From Chlorogloeopsis sp038404745 (lineage in GTDB: Bacteria; Cyanobacteriota; Cyanobacteriia; Cyanobacteriales; Nostocaceae), in contig NZ_JAYKTT020000012.1 of assembly GCF_038404745.2 (NCBI RefSeq), positions 124,001 through 188,000 on the forward strand: a stretch of DNA of 64,000 nucleotides. Reading direction: 5' to 3'. Each line of letters begins with the position of its first letter. Positions within the stretch are counted from its first letter, which is position 1. Made by a program: the position numbers and the translations under genes. This document shows, one piece after another, positions 34,382 to 42,932 of this stretch. The notes beneath the pieces are model-generated. The model saw nothing but the letters and a program-made list of their open reading frames with translations, ran no database searches and was not told where the DNA came from.

Positions 34382-35020
34382 TTAACTCTGTTTTTGAACC
34401 TGATTAAATTCCAATTCTACTGGTGTATCTCGCCCAAAAATCGAAAGTAAAGCTTTAAGCTTGCTCCGTTCTGGACTAACTTCTATCACCTCGCCTTCAA
34501 AGTCCTTAAATGGGCCAGAAAGCACGACTATCTTATCACCAGTCGCCATGTCAATTTTGACAATTGGCTCTTGTTCGCTAGTCTGTTTGAAGATTCGTTC
34601 TACTTCTGCATGACCTAGCGGTACTGGCTTAACGTGACCGCGGCCTTTGCCACCGCCACGCTTTTGTTCTGCTCCCACAAAATTAATCACGTGGGAGGTA
34701 TTCCGTACTACTTGCCAAGAGTCATCATCCATCACCATCCTGACTAGCACATAGCCAGGGAAGACTTTCTCTTCTGTGTGTTGACGACTACCATCTTTAC
34801 GGATTTTGACTGCTGGTGTGTGCGGAATTTCTACCTGAAGAATTTTATCAGCTACATCAAACGATTGGATGCGCTGTTCTAAGTTAGTCTTCACACGTTT
34901 TTCACAACCAGAGGCTACCTGTACGGCATACCAGCGAGCTTCATGCTCTGCTGCCGTATTTTCCTGTGTTTCCTCTGACTGCACAATAGAATTATGTTCT
35001 TCGTCTGTTGCAGAAGTCAT
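34382..35020 (-). CDS. nusG: Transcription termination/antitermination factor NusG
   Basis: The start chosen is ATG at 35020, which overlaps the secE stop as ATGA; an earlier in-frame ATG (35044) lies inside secE. The 212-residue protein has an acidic N-terminus, the NGN domain (ARWYAVQVASGCEKRVKTNLEQRI...VFPGYVLVRMVMDDDSWQVVRNT) and a C-terminal KOW domain (GDKIVVLSGPFKDFEGEVIEVSPERSKLKALLSIFGRDTPVELEF). It links RNA polymerase with Rho or the ribosome. Confidence 0.97.
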   Translation of the reverse strand: MTSATDEEHNSIVQSEETQENTAAEHEARWYAVQVASGCEKRVKTNLEQRIQSFDVADKILQVEIPHTPAVKIRKDGSRQHTEEKVFPGYVLVRMVMDDDSWQVVRNTSHVINFVGAEQKRGGGKGRGHVKPVPLGHAEVERIFKQTSEQEPIVKIDMATGDKIVVLSGPFKDFEGEVIEVSPERSKLKALLSIFGRDTPVELEFNQVQKQS

Positions 35021-35244
35021 CCGAATACCTGTTGTGCTGCCCAAGTAAAAAATTTATCAACTAAAAAAAGCACAGATGCCGATAGGGATACCATCAGCAA
35101 GACAGCTGCTGATTCGCTCACTAATTGCCTGCGACTGGGCCAAACCACTTTTTCAAATTCTTCTTTCAATCCTTGAAAGAAGTTGCCTAAGCTAAACCCA
35201 TTGTTAGTCGTTTCTTGGATTTCTGCTTCGTTTTTCTTGGCCAC
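35017..35244 (-). CDS. secE: Preprotein translocase subunit SecE
   Basis: The 75-residue protein has the short amphipathic SecE motif (GNFFQGLKEEFEKVVWPSRRQLVSES) and one membrane helix (AAVLLMVSLSASVLFLVDKFF). This is the single-helix SecE of cyanobacteria. It is located between tRNA-Trp and nusG, with a 4-bp overlap to nusG. Confidence 0.95.
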   Translation of the reverse strand: MAKKNEAEIQETTNNGFSLGNFFQGLKEEFEKVVWPSRRQLVSESAAVLLMVSLSASVLFLVDKFFTWAAQQVFG

Positions 35245-35448
35245 GGTACTTTTACTCCCCCCATAGCTGATACAGCCATTAAATGCTAATTTTCATTTAA
35301 TTTCTATAGGCGATCGCAACTTTATTCCTGAACTTAAATAATTGCTTGAAAAAAGCTGCAAATAAAACAATTATACCCGAAATCAAAAGTGCTGGTTGCT
35401 TGTCTTTATCAACCACATATTGCACTTGATTCGGGTCTTTGTTTACAG

Positions 35449-35521
35449 CGCGCCCTGGAGGACTTGAACCCCCGACATCAGGTTTTGGAGACCTGCGTTC
35501 TACCAACTGAACTAAGAGCGC
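35449..35521 (-). tRNA. trnW: tRNA-Trp (anticodon CCA)
   Basis: The 73-base minus-strand gene folds as a cloverleaf. The acceptor arms are gcgctct and agggcgc (one G-T pair), the D arm is gttcagttggtagaac, the anticodon stem-loop is caggtctccaaaacctg with CCA, and the T arm is ggggttcaagtcctcc. The discriminator is G and no CCA end is encoded. Its place between rplS and secE is the usual cyanobacterial arrangement. Confidence 0.97.
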
Positions 35522-35673
35522 ACGTTGTCTTTGATTCAGTTATTGCGTTTAGACTTTTTCTAGTTTAACGCAATTTGGCATTTTTTGTTAACTTTATTTT
35601 TGACTTGAGGAGACAAATTAGCGGCTAATGCCGCTGTTTTTGTGAATCCTTGTCCCATACTCTACTTAATCAA

Positions 35674-36036
35674 TTACAAAGCACGGTCAAAGCGCTGCTT
35701 AATCCGGGTAGCTTTGCCAACGCGATTGCGTAGATAGTAAAGTTTAGCACGCCGGACTTTACCACGACGCACTACTTTGATACTGTCTATGCGAGGAGAA
35801 TGAACCAAAAATACCCGCTCAACGCCAATGCCTTGAAATACACGGCGAACTGTAATGGTTTCATTAATTCCACCATTACGCATGGCAATTACAACTCCTT
35901 CGTAGGGCTGTACGCGGTACTTGTCTCCTTCTTTAATTTTGACACCTACTTTCACAGTGTCGCCCACATATATATTGGGCAGATTTGATTTTAGCTGTTC
36001 CGCTTCAATAGAGCGGATTATCTCTTGAGCGTTCAT
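35674..36036 (-). CDS. rplS: 50S ribosomal protein L19
   Basis: The 120-residue protein (MNAQEIIRSIEAEQLKSNLPNIYVGDTVKVGVKIKEGDKYRVQPYEGVVIAMRNGGINETITVRRVFQGIGVERVFLVHSPRIDSIKVVRRGKVRRAKLYYLRNRVGKATRIKQ) is a complete L19. It heads the minus-strand cluster and is divergent from the glycosyltransferase gene at 36181. Confidence 0.97.
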   Translation of the reverse strand: MNAQEIIRSIEAEQLKSNLPNIYVGDTVKVGVKIKEGDKYRVQPYEGVVIAMRNGGINETITVRRVFQGIGVERVFLVHSPRIDSIKVVRRGKVRRAKLYYLRNRVGKATRIKQRFDRAL

Positions 36037-36180
36037 AGTCTACAGAAAAACTCACAATCATCCATAATAAATCTACAACCCTATATCAGTCTAGTGGATT
36101 AAACTGATGACGTTTTCACCTGTTGTGTCATCAAATTAAGAAAATGTGATGTCACAATAATGTGCCATAGGTAAAAACGA

Positions 36181-37152
36181 ATGAAACTTAGCATTGTGAT
36201 TACAACTTACAACCGCTTACAGTTGCTCAAAAGAGCGATAGACTCTGCTGTGAGGCAAACTATTCCATGTGAAGTGGTTGTCGCCGATGACTGTTCCTCG
36301 GATGGCACCCAAGAGTACTTAAATAATTGTAGAGAAAAATTTTCAGAGAGTGGAAAATTTCGCTTTGTATACCATCGCAATGAGGTTAACTCTGGTCATG
36401 CGGCAACTGTAAATGCTGGTGTTCTTAATTCTACTGGAGATTGGATTAAGTTTTTGGATGATGACGACTACTTAGCTCCCAATTGTCTGGAGGAGATAAC
36501 ACGAGCGATCGCACTTCGCCCTCAAGCTGTGATCGTATCTTGTATGGCTGCTCAAATTAATGAACAAGAAGTTGAACTTAGCCGTACACCGCAATTAGGT
36601 GCCGGGTTAGCTTTTTACACCCCACAAGCAGATATTCATTACGGTATGCTGCTCGAACTTCTCCCATTTGGCACACCTGTACAGGTAGCTTGTCGTCGTG
36701 ATGTTTTCCTGCAAACAGGCGGTTGGGATTCTAAGCTTGATACCAATTGTGATGATATTGATTCTTGGATTAATCTTGCTAAGTTTGGTGATGCAATTTT
36801 TATCAATCAATGCCTTGCTTACCGAACTATATGGCAAGGTGCTTGCAATCATAAGTTTTCTTTGTCTCGGCGCTTAAATACTAACCTTGTTATGAAGGAG
36901 AAGATTTACGCTTTAGTTAATGAAAAGCACCATGCTCACATTCCTGCTCTCAAAGATATTCAAAATTATTTGAAATTACATTGGTTGCTTGTAGCTTTGA
37001 AGCAGAAAAATTTTCAGAGCTTGAACAATATAATGTTTTTTTCTAGTCCTGCGATATTTTCTTGGCAAGCCTGGCGTCTTTTATTTAATGCCCTATTGAA
37101 CCGCCGAAATTCCAACAGTGCTCAAATTCAAAAATATGTGTTAATTAAATAG
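36181..37152 (+). CDS. Family 2 glycosyltransferase
   Basis: The 323-residue protein starts MKLSIVITTYNRLQLLKRAIDSAVRQTIPCEVVVADDCSSDGTQEYL, a GT-A fold, and has a nucleotide-sugar/metal motif in KFLDDDDYLAPNCLE (about residue 98). It has no membrane helix. It probably transfers a sugar to an exopolysaccharide or lipid-linked glycan; the acceptor is unknown. A second glycosyltransferase lies 350 bp downstream on the same strand, so the two may act on one glycan. Confidence 0.9.
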   Translation: MKLSIVITTYNRLQLLKRAIDSAVRQTIPCEVVVADDCSSDGTQEYLNNCREKFSESGKFRFVYHRNEVNSGHAATVNAGVLNSTGDWIKFLDDDDYLAPNCLEEITRAIALRPQAVIVSCMAAQINEQEVELSRTPQLGAGLAFYTPQADIHYGMLLELLPFGTPVQVACRRDVFLQTGGWDSKLDTNCDDIDSWINLAKFGDAIFINQCLAYRTIWQGACNHKFSLSRRLNTNLVMKEKIYALVNEKHHAHIPALKDIQNYLKLHWLLVALKQKNFQSLNNIMFFSSPAIFSWQAWRLLFNALLNRRNSNSAQIQKYVLIK

Positions 37153-37501
37153 TTCCTTTTAAAAATTTACAATACAGGACATATTAATAAAAATTATAAT
37201 GTCAAGTAATTGAGGTATTATATATAGAAAAATTATTATTTTCTGTTAGATATAGAACCCCGACTTCTTAAAGAAGTTGGGGATATCGGTTTCTAGTTTT
37301 GTTTTTCTATTTTTCTCTGAAACTGCTATACTCTGATTTACATATTTTTGTTTTTTATCTTCTAAAAACAGTAGCTACATATTGACTTAATATTAATTCT
37401 AGTTTTATTAAATTTATATAAAGCTAAACTCGTATCATCAATTAATATTAAGCTATTTGTATATAAAGCTATATTAATTGATTAGATTCATCTGAAATGT
37501 T
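37153..37501. other. AT-rich spacer between the two glycosyltransferase genes
   Basis: The spacer holds a perfect 12-bp-arm hairpin at 37258-37282 (ccccgacttctt and its complement around one base). It is a common dispersed cyanobacterial palindrome that could end transcription of the upstream gene. The rest is AT-rich without a gene. Confidence 0.5.
37258..37282. repeat. Dispersed palindrome (ccccgacttctt arms)
   Basis: The arms pair over 12 bases with one G-T pair and almost no loop. It is followed by T-rich sequence on the plus strand, which fits a terminator role. Confidence 0.7.
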
Positions 37502-38584
37502 ATGAAAATAATACATATATTGAATCACATTCAAGAAATTGGTAATGGTATTGTAAATGTAACTGTAGACCTCGCTTGCTTGCAAGCAAAAAGTGGTTAT
37601 GAGGTAGCAGTCATTTCAGGAGGGGGAGAGTACGAGACTTTACTATCAAGCTTTGGCGTTAAGCACTACCAACTTGATCAAAGTAGAAAACCAATCAATA
37701 TTATTAAAGCGGCTGTACGATATCGGGCAATTATACAAGAGTTTCAACCGGATATAGTCCATGCCCACATGATGACAGGAGTCGTGCTAGCAGGTTTACT
37801 CAGAAATAAAGGTGGGTATGCTTTAGTTTCCACCGTACACAACGAATTTCAACGAGCTAGTATCTTGATGGGGTTTGCCGATAGGGTAGTTGCTGTTAGT
37901 AAAGCTGTTGCCGAGTCTATGGCACGCCGTGGTGTTTCTCCAGAAAAGTTGCGAGTGATATGCAATGGTACTCTCGGTAGTCCCCGTAGTCGTCCGTTAC
38001 AAGAGTATCAACCTTTACCTTTGCAACGTCCCGCGATCGCTACTGTAGCAGGCATGTATCAGCGTAAGGGCATTACTGAGTTAATTGCAGCCTTTGAACA
38101 AATTGCCTCAGATTTTCCTGAAGCTCATTTATATATTATTGGCAATGGCCCTGAACGCCACTTATTTGTGGCACAGGCAAGCCAAACAGGATTTGCTTCC
38201 CGCATTCATTTTGAAGGCTTTCAAGCTGAACCTCGACGTTATTTGTTAGCTTGTGACATATTTGTGTTAGCATCTCACCGTGAACCCTTCGGTCTTGTGC
38301 TTTCAGAAGCACGTGAAGCTGGTTGTGCTATTATTGCCACTCAAGTAGATGGCATACCGGAAGCTTTGGACAATGGAAAAGCCGGTATTTTAGTCCCAGC
38401 AAAAGATAGCAAAGCTTTGGCTGTTGCCTTAGTAAATTTGTTGAGTAATTCAGATGCTCTAAATGAGTGGAAAATAAAGGCACATCAAAACTTAGAATGG
38501 TTAAATGTTACTCGCGTTCATCAGGAAAATCTAGCAGTATATTTAGAGTTAGTGAAAAATGATTTTCTAACAGTTAATGGATAG
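37502..38584 (+). CDS. Family 4 (GT-B) glycosyltransferase
   Basis: The 360-residue protein begins MKIIHILNHIQEIGNGIVNVTVDLACLQAKSGYEVAVISGGG (N-terminal GT4 domain, with HAHMMTGVVLAGLL). Its C-terminal donor domain includes GMYQRKGITELIAAF, IIGNGPERH and the EPFGLVLSEAREAGCAIIATQVDGIPE motif with the family Glu residues. Such enzymes are retaining transferases using nucleotide sugars. The context with a GT2 gene suggests surface polysaccharide synthesis. Confidence 0.92.
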   Translation: MKIIHILNHIQEIGNGIVNVTVDLACLQAKSGYEVAVISGGGEYETLLSSFGVKHYQLDQSRKPINIIKAAVRYRAIIQEFQPDIVHAHMMTGVVLAGLLRNKGGYALVSTVHNEFQRASILMGFADRVVAVSKAVAESMARRGVSPEKLRVICNGTLGSPRSRPLQEYQPLPLQRPAIATVAGMYQRKGITELIAAFEQIASDFPEAHLYIIGNGPERHLFVAQASQTGFASRIHFEGFQAEPRRYLLACDIFVLASHREPFGLVLSEAREAGCAIIATQVDGIPEALDNGKAGILVPAKDSKALAVALVNLLSNSDALNEWKIKAHQNLEWLNVTRVHQENLAVYLELVKNDFLTVNG

Positions 38585-38649
38585 TTATTTTTAATAAACT
38601 ATCAACCACGATGAGGAGTAATAAAAAATTAACCATTCACGACTCATGC

Positions 38650-38673
38650 ACAGACGCGATTAATCGCGTCTGT
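38650..38673. repeat. Perfect 24-bp palindrome between convergent genes
   Basis: The half-site acagacgcgatt is followed directly by its exact complement. It lies between the stops of the glycosyltransferase (38584) and the minus-strand kinase (38687), where it could act as a bidirectional terminator. This sequence type is a dispersed element in cyanobacteria. Confidence 0.85.
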
Positions 38674-38686
38674 ACTATACTAACCA

Positions 38687-40678
38687 CTAAAGATTTAAAG
38701 GAACTGAAGCATTAAGCTTGTAGCTACCGATAACTTGGTTAATAGCTGGTAGAAGCTTTTCGTATTGCTCGCTAGGTACAACATAGGAGTCAATCGAAAC
38801 TTTATTACCCTGATGTTTAATAAAACTATTGACTGTTAGCCTTCCTGAAACACCTTGAATTTGAGTTGTATACCTCCAAGTAATTCTGACACTATTGTCG
38901 GATTGGCGCACAGGTTGATTCATCGTCAAGTTTGCTTGGGAAGCAGCAAAGTTGTTGATGAAATTTTTTAATATAGTAGTTAATTGTTCTTGATCTAGCT
39001 CACGTTCTACAACAAATACATTAACTTGAACTAGAGCATTTTCAGTGTCATCAAGCCAATTTATAATTACTTCATTGGCATTACTATTATCTTTGAGAGT
39101 CCATTCTTGAGGAATATCTATTGAGAATAAACCTGTTTTGTAGGTGTAAGTTTCTAGGTTACTAATTTCAACTTCCTCGAATGTATTTGTTTCAGTTGTT
39201 AAGTTTGAAGGAGTTGGAGGCACTGATTGACTGGGAGTAGGGTTGGAACTAGAACTAGATTGGCTCAAGCTTGAGTTGTTAGTATCAGAAGAATCTTCTT
39301 CTGGAAGATTGCCAATAAAAGCTAACAGTACAAATACTGCTGCCAAGCTTGAGTAAACTATAATCGCTGCTTTTGCCCAAGCTCTTTGATGGGCTTTAAA
39401 ATCTTGTATGCTTCGCCACTGTCTACTTCTCCAAGCCCAAACATTTCCTTTTGCACCCAAAATAAAGGACATTGGTAAACCAAGATAGGGTATCCAGGAA
39501 ATTAAACCAATCCAGACTTGGTTAGTCAGACACCACAAAGGTGATATCAGAAATGCTCCCCAATTCCAGCCTTGAATTTCGGGCGGTACGGGAATAGAGG
39601 TATTAAATGTGCCACCTCCACCTATCCACATCGAGTTAGAATTTACTGGTGTACCTGGTGAGACATACTGAGGAGAATTAGAATTTGCAGGTGTATTTGG
39701 TGAAATATATTGAGGTGGTTTACCACCAGAATTTACAACTGTCGGTGGTGGAGAATAATATTGACCAGGGTTTGGTGATACTGGTGTATTGTATTGGGGA
39801 GAAGGTACTGTAGGAGTAACATAATTGGCTGCCGGAGACTGCAAAGCATCAATCATTTCTCTGGCTGTGGCATAGCGAGCTTCCTGCGAAGGAGCTAGAC
39901 TAACGCTGGGATTGTAAGCGATCGCCCGATCCAAAACCATCCGTAAATTCGGACTGATATTCATCGCATACTGATGCCAGATAATGCTTGCGGTTCTTGG
40001 ATCTGTTTCTAACTCATGGGGCATTTTCCCAGTTAGTAGATAAATCATTGTCAGCGCCAAACTGTATAAATCACTACTATACACAGGTCTGCCGGCTGCC
40101 TGCTCTGGAGGCATAAATCCTGGTGTACCAATTACAATCGAACTGGTAGGATTACCTTGAGAATTTACTACTGTACCCATCGATTCTCGCACTGCACCAA
40201 AATCGATCAGCACTGGTACGTTATCCGAACTCCTCAGAATTATGTTGTCTGGTTTGATATCCCGGTGGATAATATGTCTGCTATGTACAAAGTTGAGAAC
40301 ATATAACAGACTTTTGAGAATTTCTCGCACTGCATTCTCATTCATTACCCCTTCGGTTTGTACTTTCTCAGTGAGAGTTTTGCCTTCAATATATTCTTGG
40401 ACTAAATAAAAATTATCTTGTTCTGAAAAATAGGCATATAAATTGGGAATTCGATTGTTACTATTTCCTAAATCCTCCAGTATTGCTGCTTCTCGTCTAA
40501 ACCTGTCTTGAACCATTTTGTATATTTGTGGATTATTAGTAACAGGTTTGAGTTGTTTGATCACACAACAACGACTAGAAGGTAAATGTGTATCTTCTGC
40601 TAAAAAAGTTTTACCAAAACCACCCTCTCCTAAGACTCTAACAATCTTATAACGATTATTAATAGTTGATTGCAACAT
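38687..40678 (-). CDS. PknB-like serine/threonine kinase with membrane region and C-terminal extracytoplasmic domain
   Basis: The 663-residue protein has an intact kinase domain (1-280): GEGGFGKT, Lys41, HRDIKPDN near 140, DFGAV near 159 and GTPGFMPPEQ. A Pro/Asn/Ser-rich repeat linker follows (two near-copies of QYISPNTPANSN and QYVSPGTPVNSN). A hydrophobic block (WNWGAFLISPLWCLTNQVWIGLISWIPYLGLPMSFILGAKGNVWAW) resembles short DUF2628-like membrane modules. Next come a membrane helix (AAIIVYSSLAAVFVLLAFIG), a Ser-rich stretch and a final domain of about 150 residues (YKTGLFSIDIPQEWTLKDNSNANEVIINW...INQVIGSYKL) like PsbP/DUF1795-type modules. It is closely related in the kinase domain to the 24-31 kb array. 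Confidence 0.92.
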   Translation of the reverse strand: MLQSTINNRYKIVRVLGEGGFGKTFLAEDTHLPSSRCCVIKQLKPVTNNPQIYKMVQDRFRREAAILEDLGNSNNRIPNLYAYFSEQDNFYLVQEYIEGKTLTEKVQTEGVMNENAVREILKSLLYVLNFVHSRHIIHRDIKPDNIILRSSDNVPVLIDFGAVRESMGTVVNSQGNPTSSIVIGTPGFMPPEQAAGRPVYSSDLYSLALTMIYLLTGKMPHELETDPRTASIIWHQYAMNISPNLRMVLDRAIAYNPSVSLAPSQEARYATAREMIDALQSPAANYVTPTVPSPQYNTPVSPNPGQYYSPPPTVVNSGGKPPQYISPNTPANSNSPQYVSPGTPVNSNSMWIGGGGTFNTSIPVPPEIQGWNWGAFLISPLWCLTNQVWIGLISWIPYLGLPMSFILGAKGNVWAWRSRQWRSIQDFKAHQRAWAKAAIIVYSSLAAVFVLLAFIGNLPEEDSSDTNNSSLSQSSSSSNPTPSQSVPPTPSNLTTETNTFEEVEISNLETYTYKTGLFSIDIPQEWTLKDNSNANEVIINWLDDTENALVQVNVFVVERELDQEQLTTILKNFINNFAASQANLTMNQPVRQSDNSVRITWRYTTQIQGVSGRLTVNSFIKHQGNKVSIDSYVVPSEQYEKLLPAINQVIGSYKLNASVPLNL

Positions 40679-41792
40679 CGAATCCTAAGCCTCTGTTTTA
40701 CTTTATCTAAAAGTGTTTTGTCGTAAATTAAATGACTACAATAAATTGAATTAAAAATGCAAAAAATACTAAACTTTTATTTACTGCTTGAGTTTGGAGT
40801 GAGAACAATTATTATTTCTTGCTAACTTAATTTTGATATCAAATGATTTATAGTTAGATTTATAACTAGTCATGACTAGTAAGGTTAAAAACCATTACTA
40901 TTTTAGCTGTATATAATCAGTTTAAAAACTGTTTAACATAATGATGAAAATCTCTGAATGTTTAAAAATTTACTATATTTTCTTACTCTTGTATGTAAAG
41001 AATTGATATTTTATATGTATAGTTAATTACTATTTGTGAAGTAAAAGAGCTAGTTAAATCACTAATGCTTTTATTGTAGGATAGCTAGGAGCTGCATATA
41101 GGCGATCGCATTATCCTTAGTTGTAGCCCGTAAGCAATGCAGCTATTGACTATTTGGATGCTATAACCAGCACTTACATTAACTACTATTATTTGAGAAT
41201 AAATACTCAAATCTTTATCAGTATAGATAGTATGTGTTGCGAAAGTTAACAGATACCTAGAAAAAATATAAATATATGCGTTGAGTAATTCTAGATTTTA
41301 GCGATCGCGCTAGCCTCAAAAGTAGAGGTAATCTTTAATCACAGCTACATACTGCACCATGTAATAACTGTTGTGGCTACCCTACTTAATTGTTAAACGT
41401 GAAGAAAACAGAAGTCTATACTTTTAGGACTTACGCAAAATTCCTCTCAAATCTTCTTTTCTCCGTGTTCCCTGCGTCTGGAGTGGTTTATTATTTCATA
41501 ACTCGTGAACTCGTGGGTAAGTTCTGTCTTTTTTATAAATATGAATTTATTTGGGATTACTTCAACTATATCTACCTTTTTGAAAGCCTATTAATCCATA
41601 AGGTAAATATTAAGTATAATAGATGCTAGCTAGCGGTTTTTATCAACTAAAAAATAACTTTTTTTGAATCCTGAAAGCTACTGTCCTTAGAAAGGTTAAA
41701 AAATATCATACCTTTGGTAAACATATTACCAAAGGTTGATACAGAATTAACTAAAATTTGTTTTTTATCTTTTGCCTCAAATCAGAATGGTA
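40679..41792. other. 1.1-kb AT-rich intergenic region
   Basis: It contains two HIP1 sites (near 41101 and 41300) and, from 41428, the word aggacttacgcaa, also found at 51539. The frame at 41390-41629 runs through this repeat and has no credible start or family. The kinase promoter should lie just above 40679. No RNA gene is recognised. Confidence 0.4.
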
Positions 41793-42194
41793 CTAATGTT
41801 TTGACATTAAAGTTGCCTGAACCTGATTTAATAATTCATCAGGATCAATAGGCTTTCGGATAATTCCAGCCAACCTTACTTCACACTCTTCATCGATCAG
41901 AGCTTCTTCATAAGCCGTAATCAACAGAATAGGAAGAGATTGAAAAACAGGGTTTTGCTGGATGCGACGAGCAACTTCGTATCCGTCAATGTCTGGCATC
42001 ATCAAATCTAGCAGCAACAGAGCGGGTTGACTAGCTTCTATTCTAGCCAGTGCTGCTGTTCCACTATTTACAATTTCAACATCATAACCCTCCAATTTAA
42101 GAACCGTTTCAAGAAAAAAGCAGTTTTCGGGAACATCATCACAGATAAGAATGTAATGATGATCACTGTTTTGTTTAGCCCCTATACCACACAT
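41793..42194 (-). CDS. Stand-alone response regulator receiver
   Basis: The 133-residue protein consists of one receiver domain: ILICDDVPENCFFLETVLKLEGYDVEIVNSG (acidic pocket), LLLLDLMMPDIDGYEVARRI (phosphoacceptor Asp near 67), ILLITAYEE (switch Thr) and IRKPIDPDELL (conserved Lys). It has no output domain. It probably acts as a phosphotransfer or kinase-regulating protein; its partner is not adjacent. Confidence 0.92.
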   Translation of the reverse strand: MCGIGAKQNSDHHYILICDDVPENCFFLETVLKLEGYDVEIVNSGTAALARIEASQPALLLLDLMMPDIDGYEVARRIQQNPVFQSLPILLITAYEEALIDEECEVRLAGIIRKPIDPDELLNQVQATLMSKH

Positions 42195-42388
42195 ATTGTA
42201 ATCAAAAAATAGTAGATTCCTACTTTTAAATCACCCTTACACCTTTAACTAAACAGGAATCTAGATTTCCTCCTGCTAAAGGTATAGTTATTTGATAAGT
42301 CTGGTGAATTTAATTTTTCAGAGAAAACTTATTTTTTCAGTTATGGTATAAATCTTAGTCAAAGACAAAGCAATTGTATCTGCTATTT

Positions 42389-42923
42389 ATGCAGTTAACA
42401 AAATCAATTTTTAAAACGGGCTTTCTAGCTTTTTTGTTTTATTTAATACTATTTAGTATTTCTCTGACAGCGGAAGCTATAACTATTCAAGAAGTTCCCG
42501 CTCCTCACTTGATTGATGGAGGATGGGTAACGGATATGGCAAACCCCCTGAGTTCTGACACAGAGACTGAACTAAATAAAATTATTTCTGAATTCGAGAG
42601 AAAAACAAGTACTGAAATTGCTGTCGTTACTGTACTTGATACAGCATGTCGTTCATCTTCTAGGCAGTTTGCTTAAGAATGATTTAAATATTGGGGGAAT
42701 AGGTAAAAAAGAGAAAATAACGGCGTATTATTTTTAATTTCTCAAGCTGTTCGCATTAGGATTACGTCCTCTTATACTTGCACCTGATGGGCGCTCTCGC
42801 GTATACGAAACCACAAAAGATGAAGTGCATAAATGTGCTAGTCGATACCCAGAATTAATTCAGACTACTCATAGTGATGGGGGTATGGGTGTTAGTTGGG
42901 GTGGTGATGGTGGTAGTTGGTAG
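42389..42923 (+). pseudogene. Decayed TPM-domain (TPM_phosphatase) gene
   Basis: The 5' part encodes a signal peptide and the TPM start (VPAPHLIDGGWVTDMANPLSSDTETELNKIISEFERKTSTEIAVVTVLDT...QFA) and then stops at 42674. Downstream, GIGKKEK is followed by a one-base shift into NNGVLFLISQ. Later still, LAPDGRSRVYETTKDEVHKCASRYPEL and a Gly-rich end (GGMGVSWGGDGGSW) match the C-terminal end of such proteins. The middle of the domain is missing. At least one stop, one frameshift and one deletion make it non-functional. Confidence 0.8.
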
Positions 42924-42932
42924 CTTCTGGAA

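Noticed and set aside
41390..41629. 79-codon plus frame in the 1.1-kb intergenic region
   Set aside because: It lacks a good start, runs through a dispersed repeat word and has random-looking composition.
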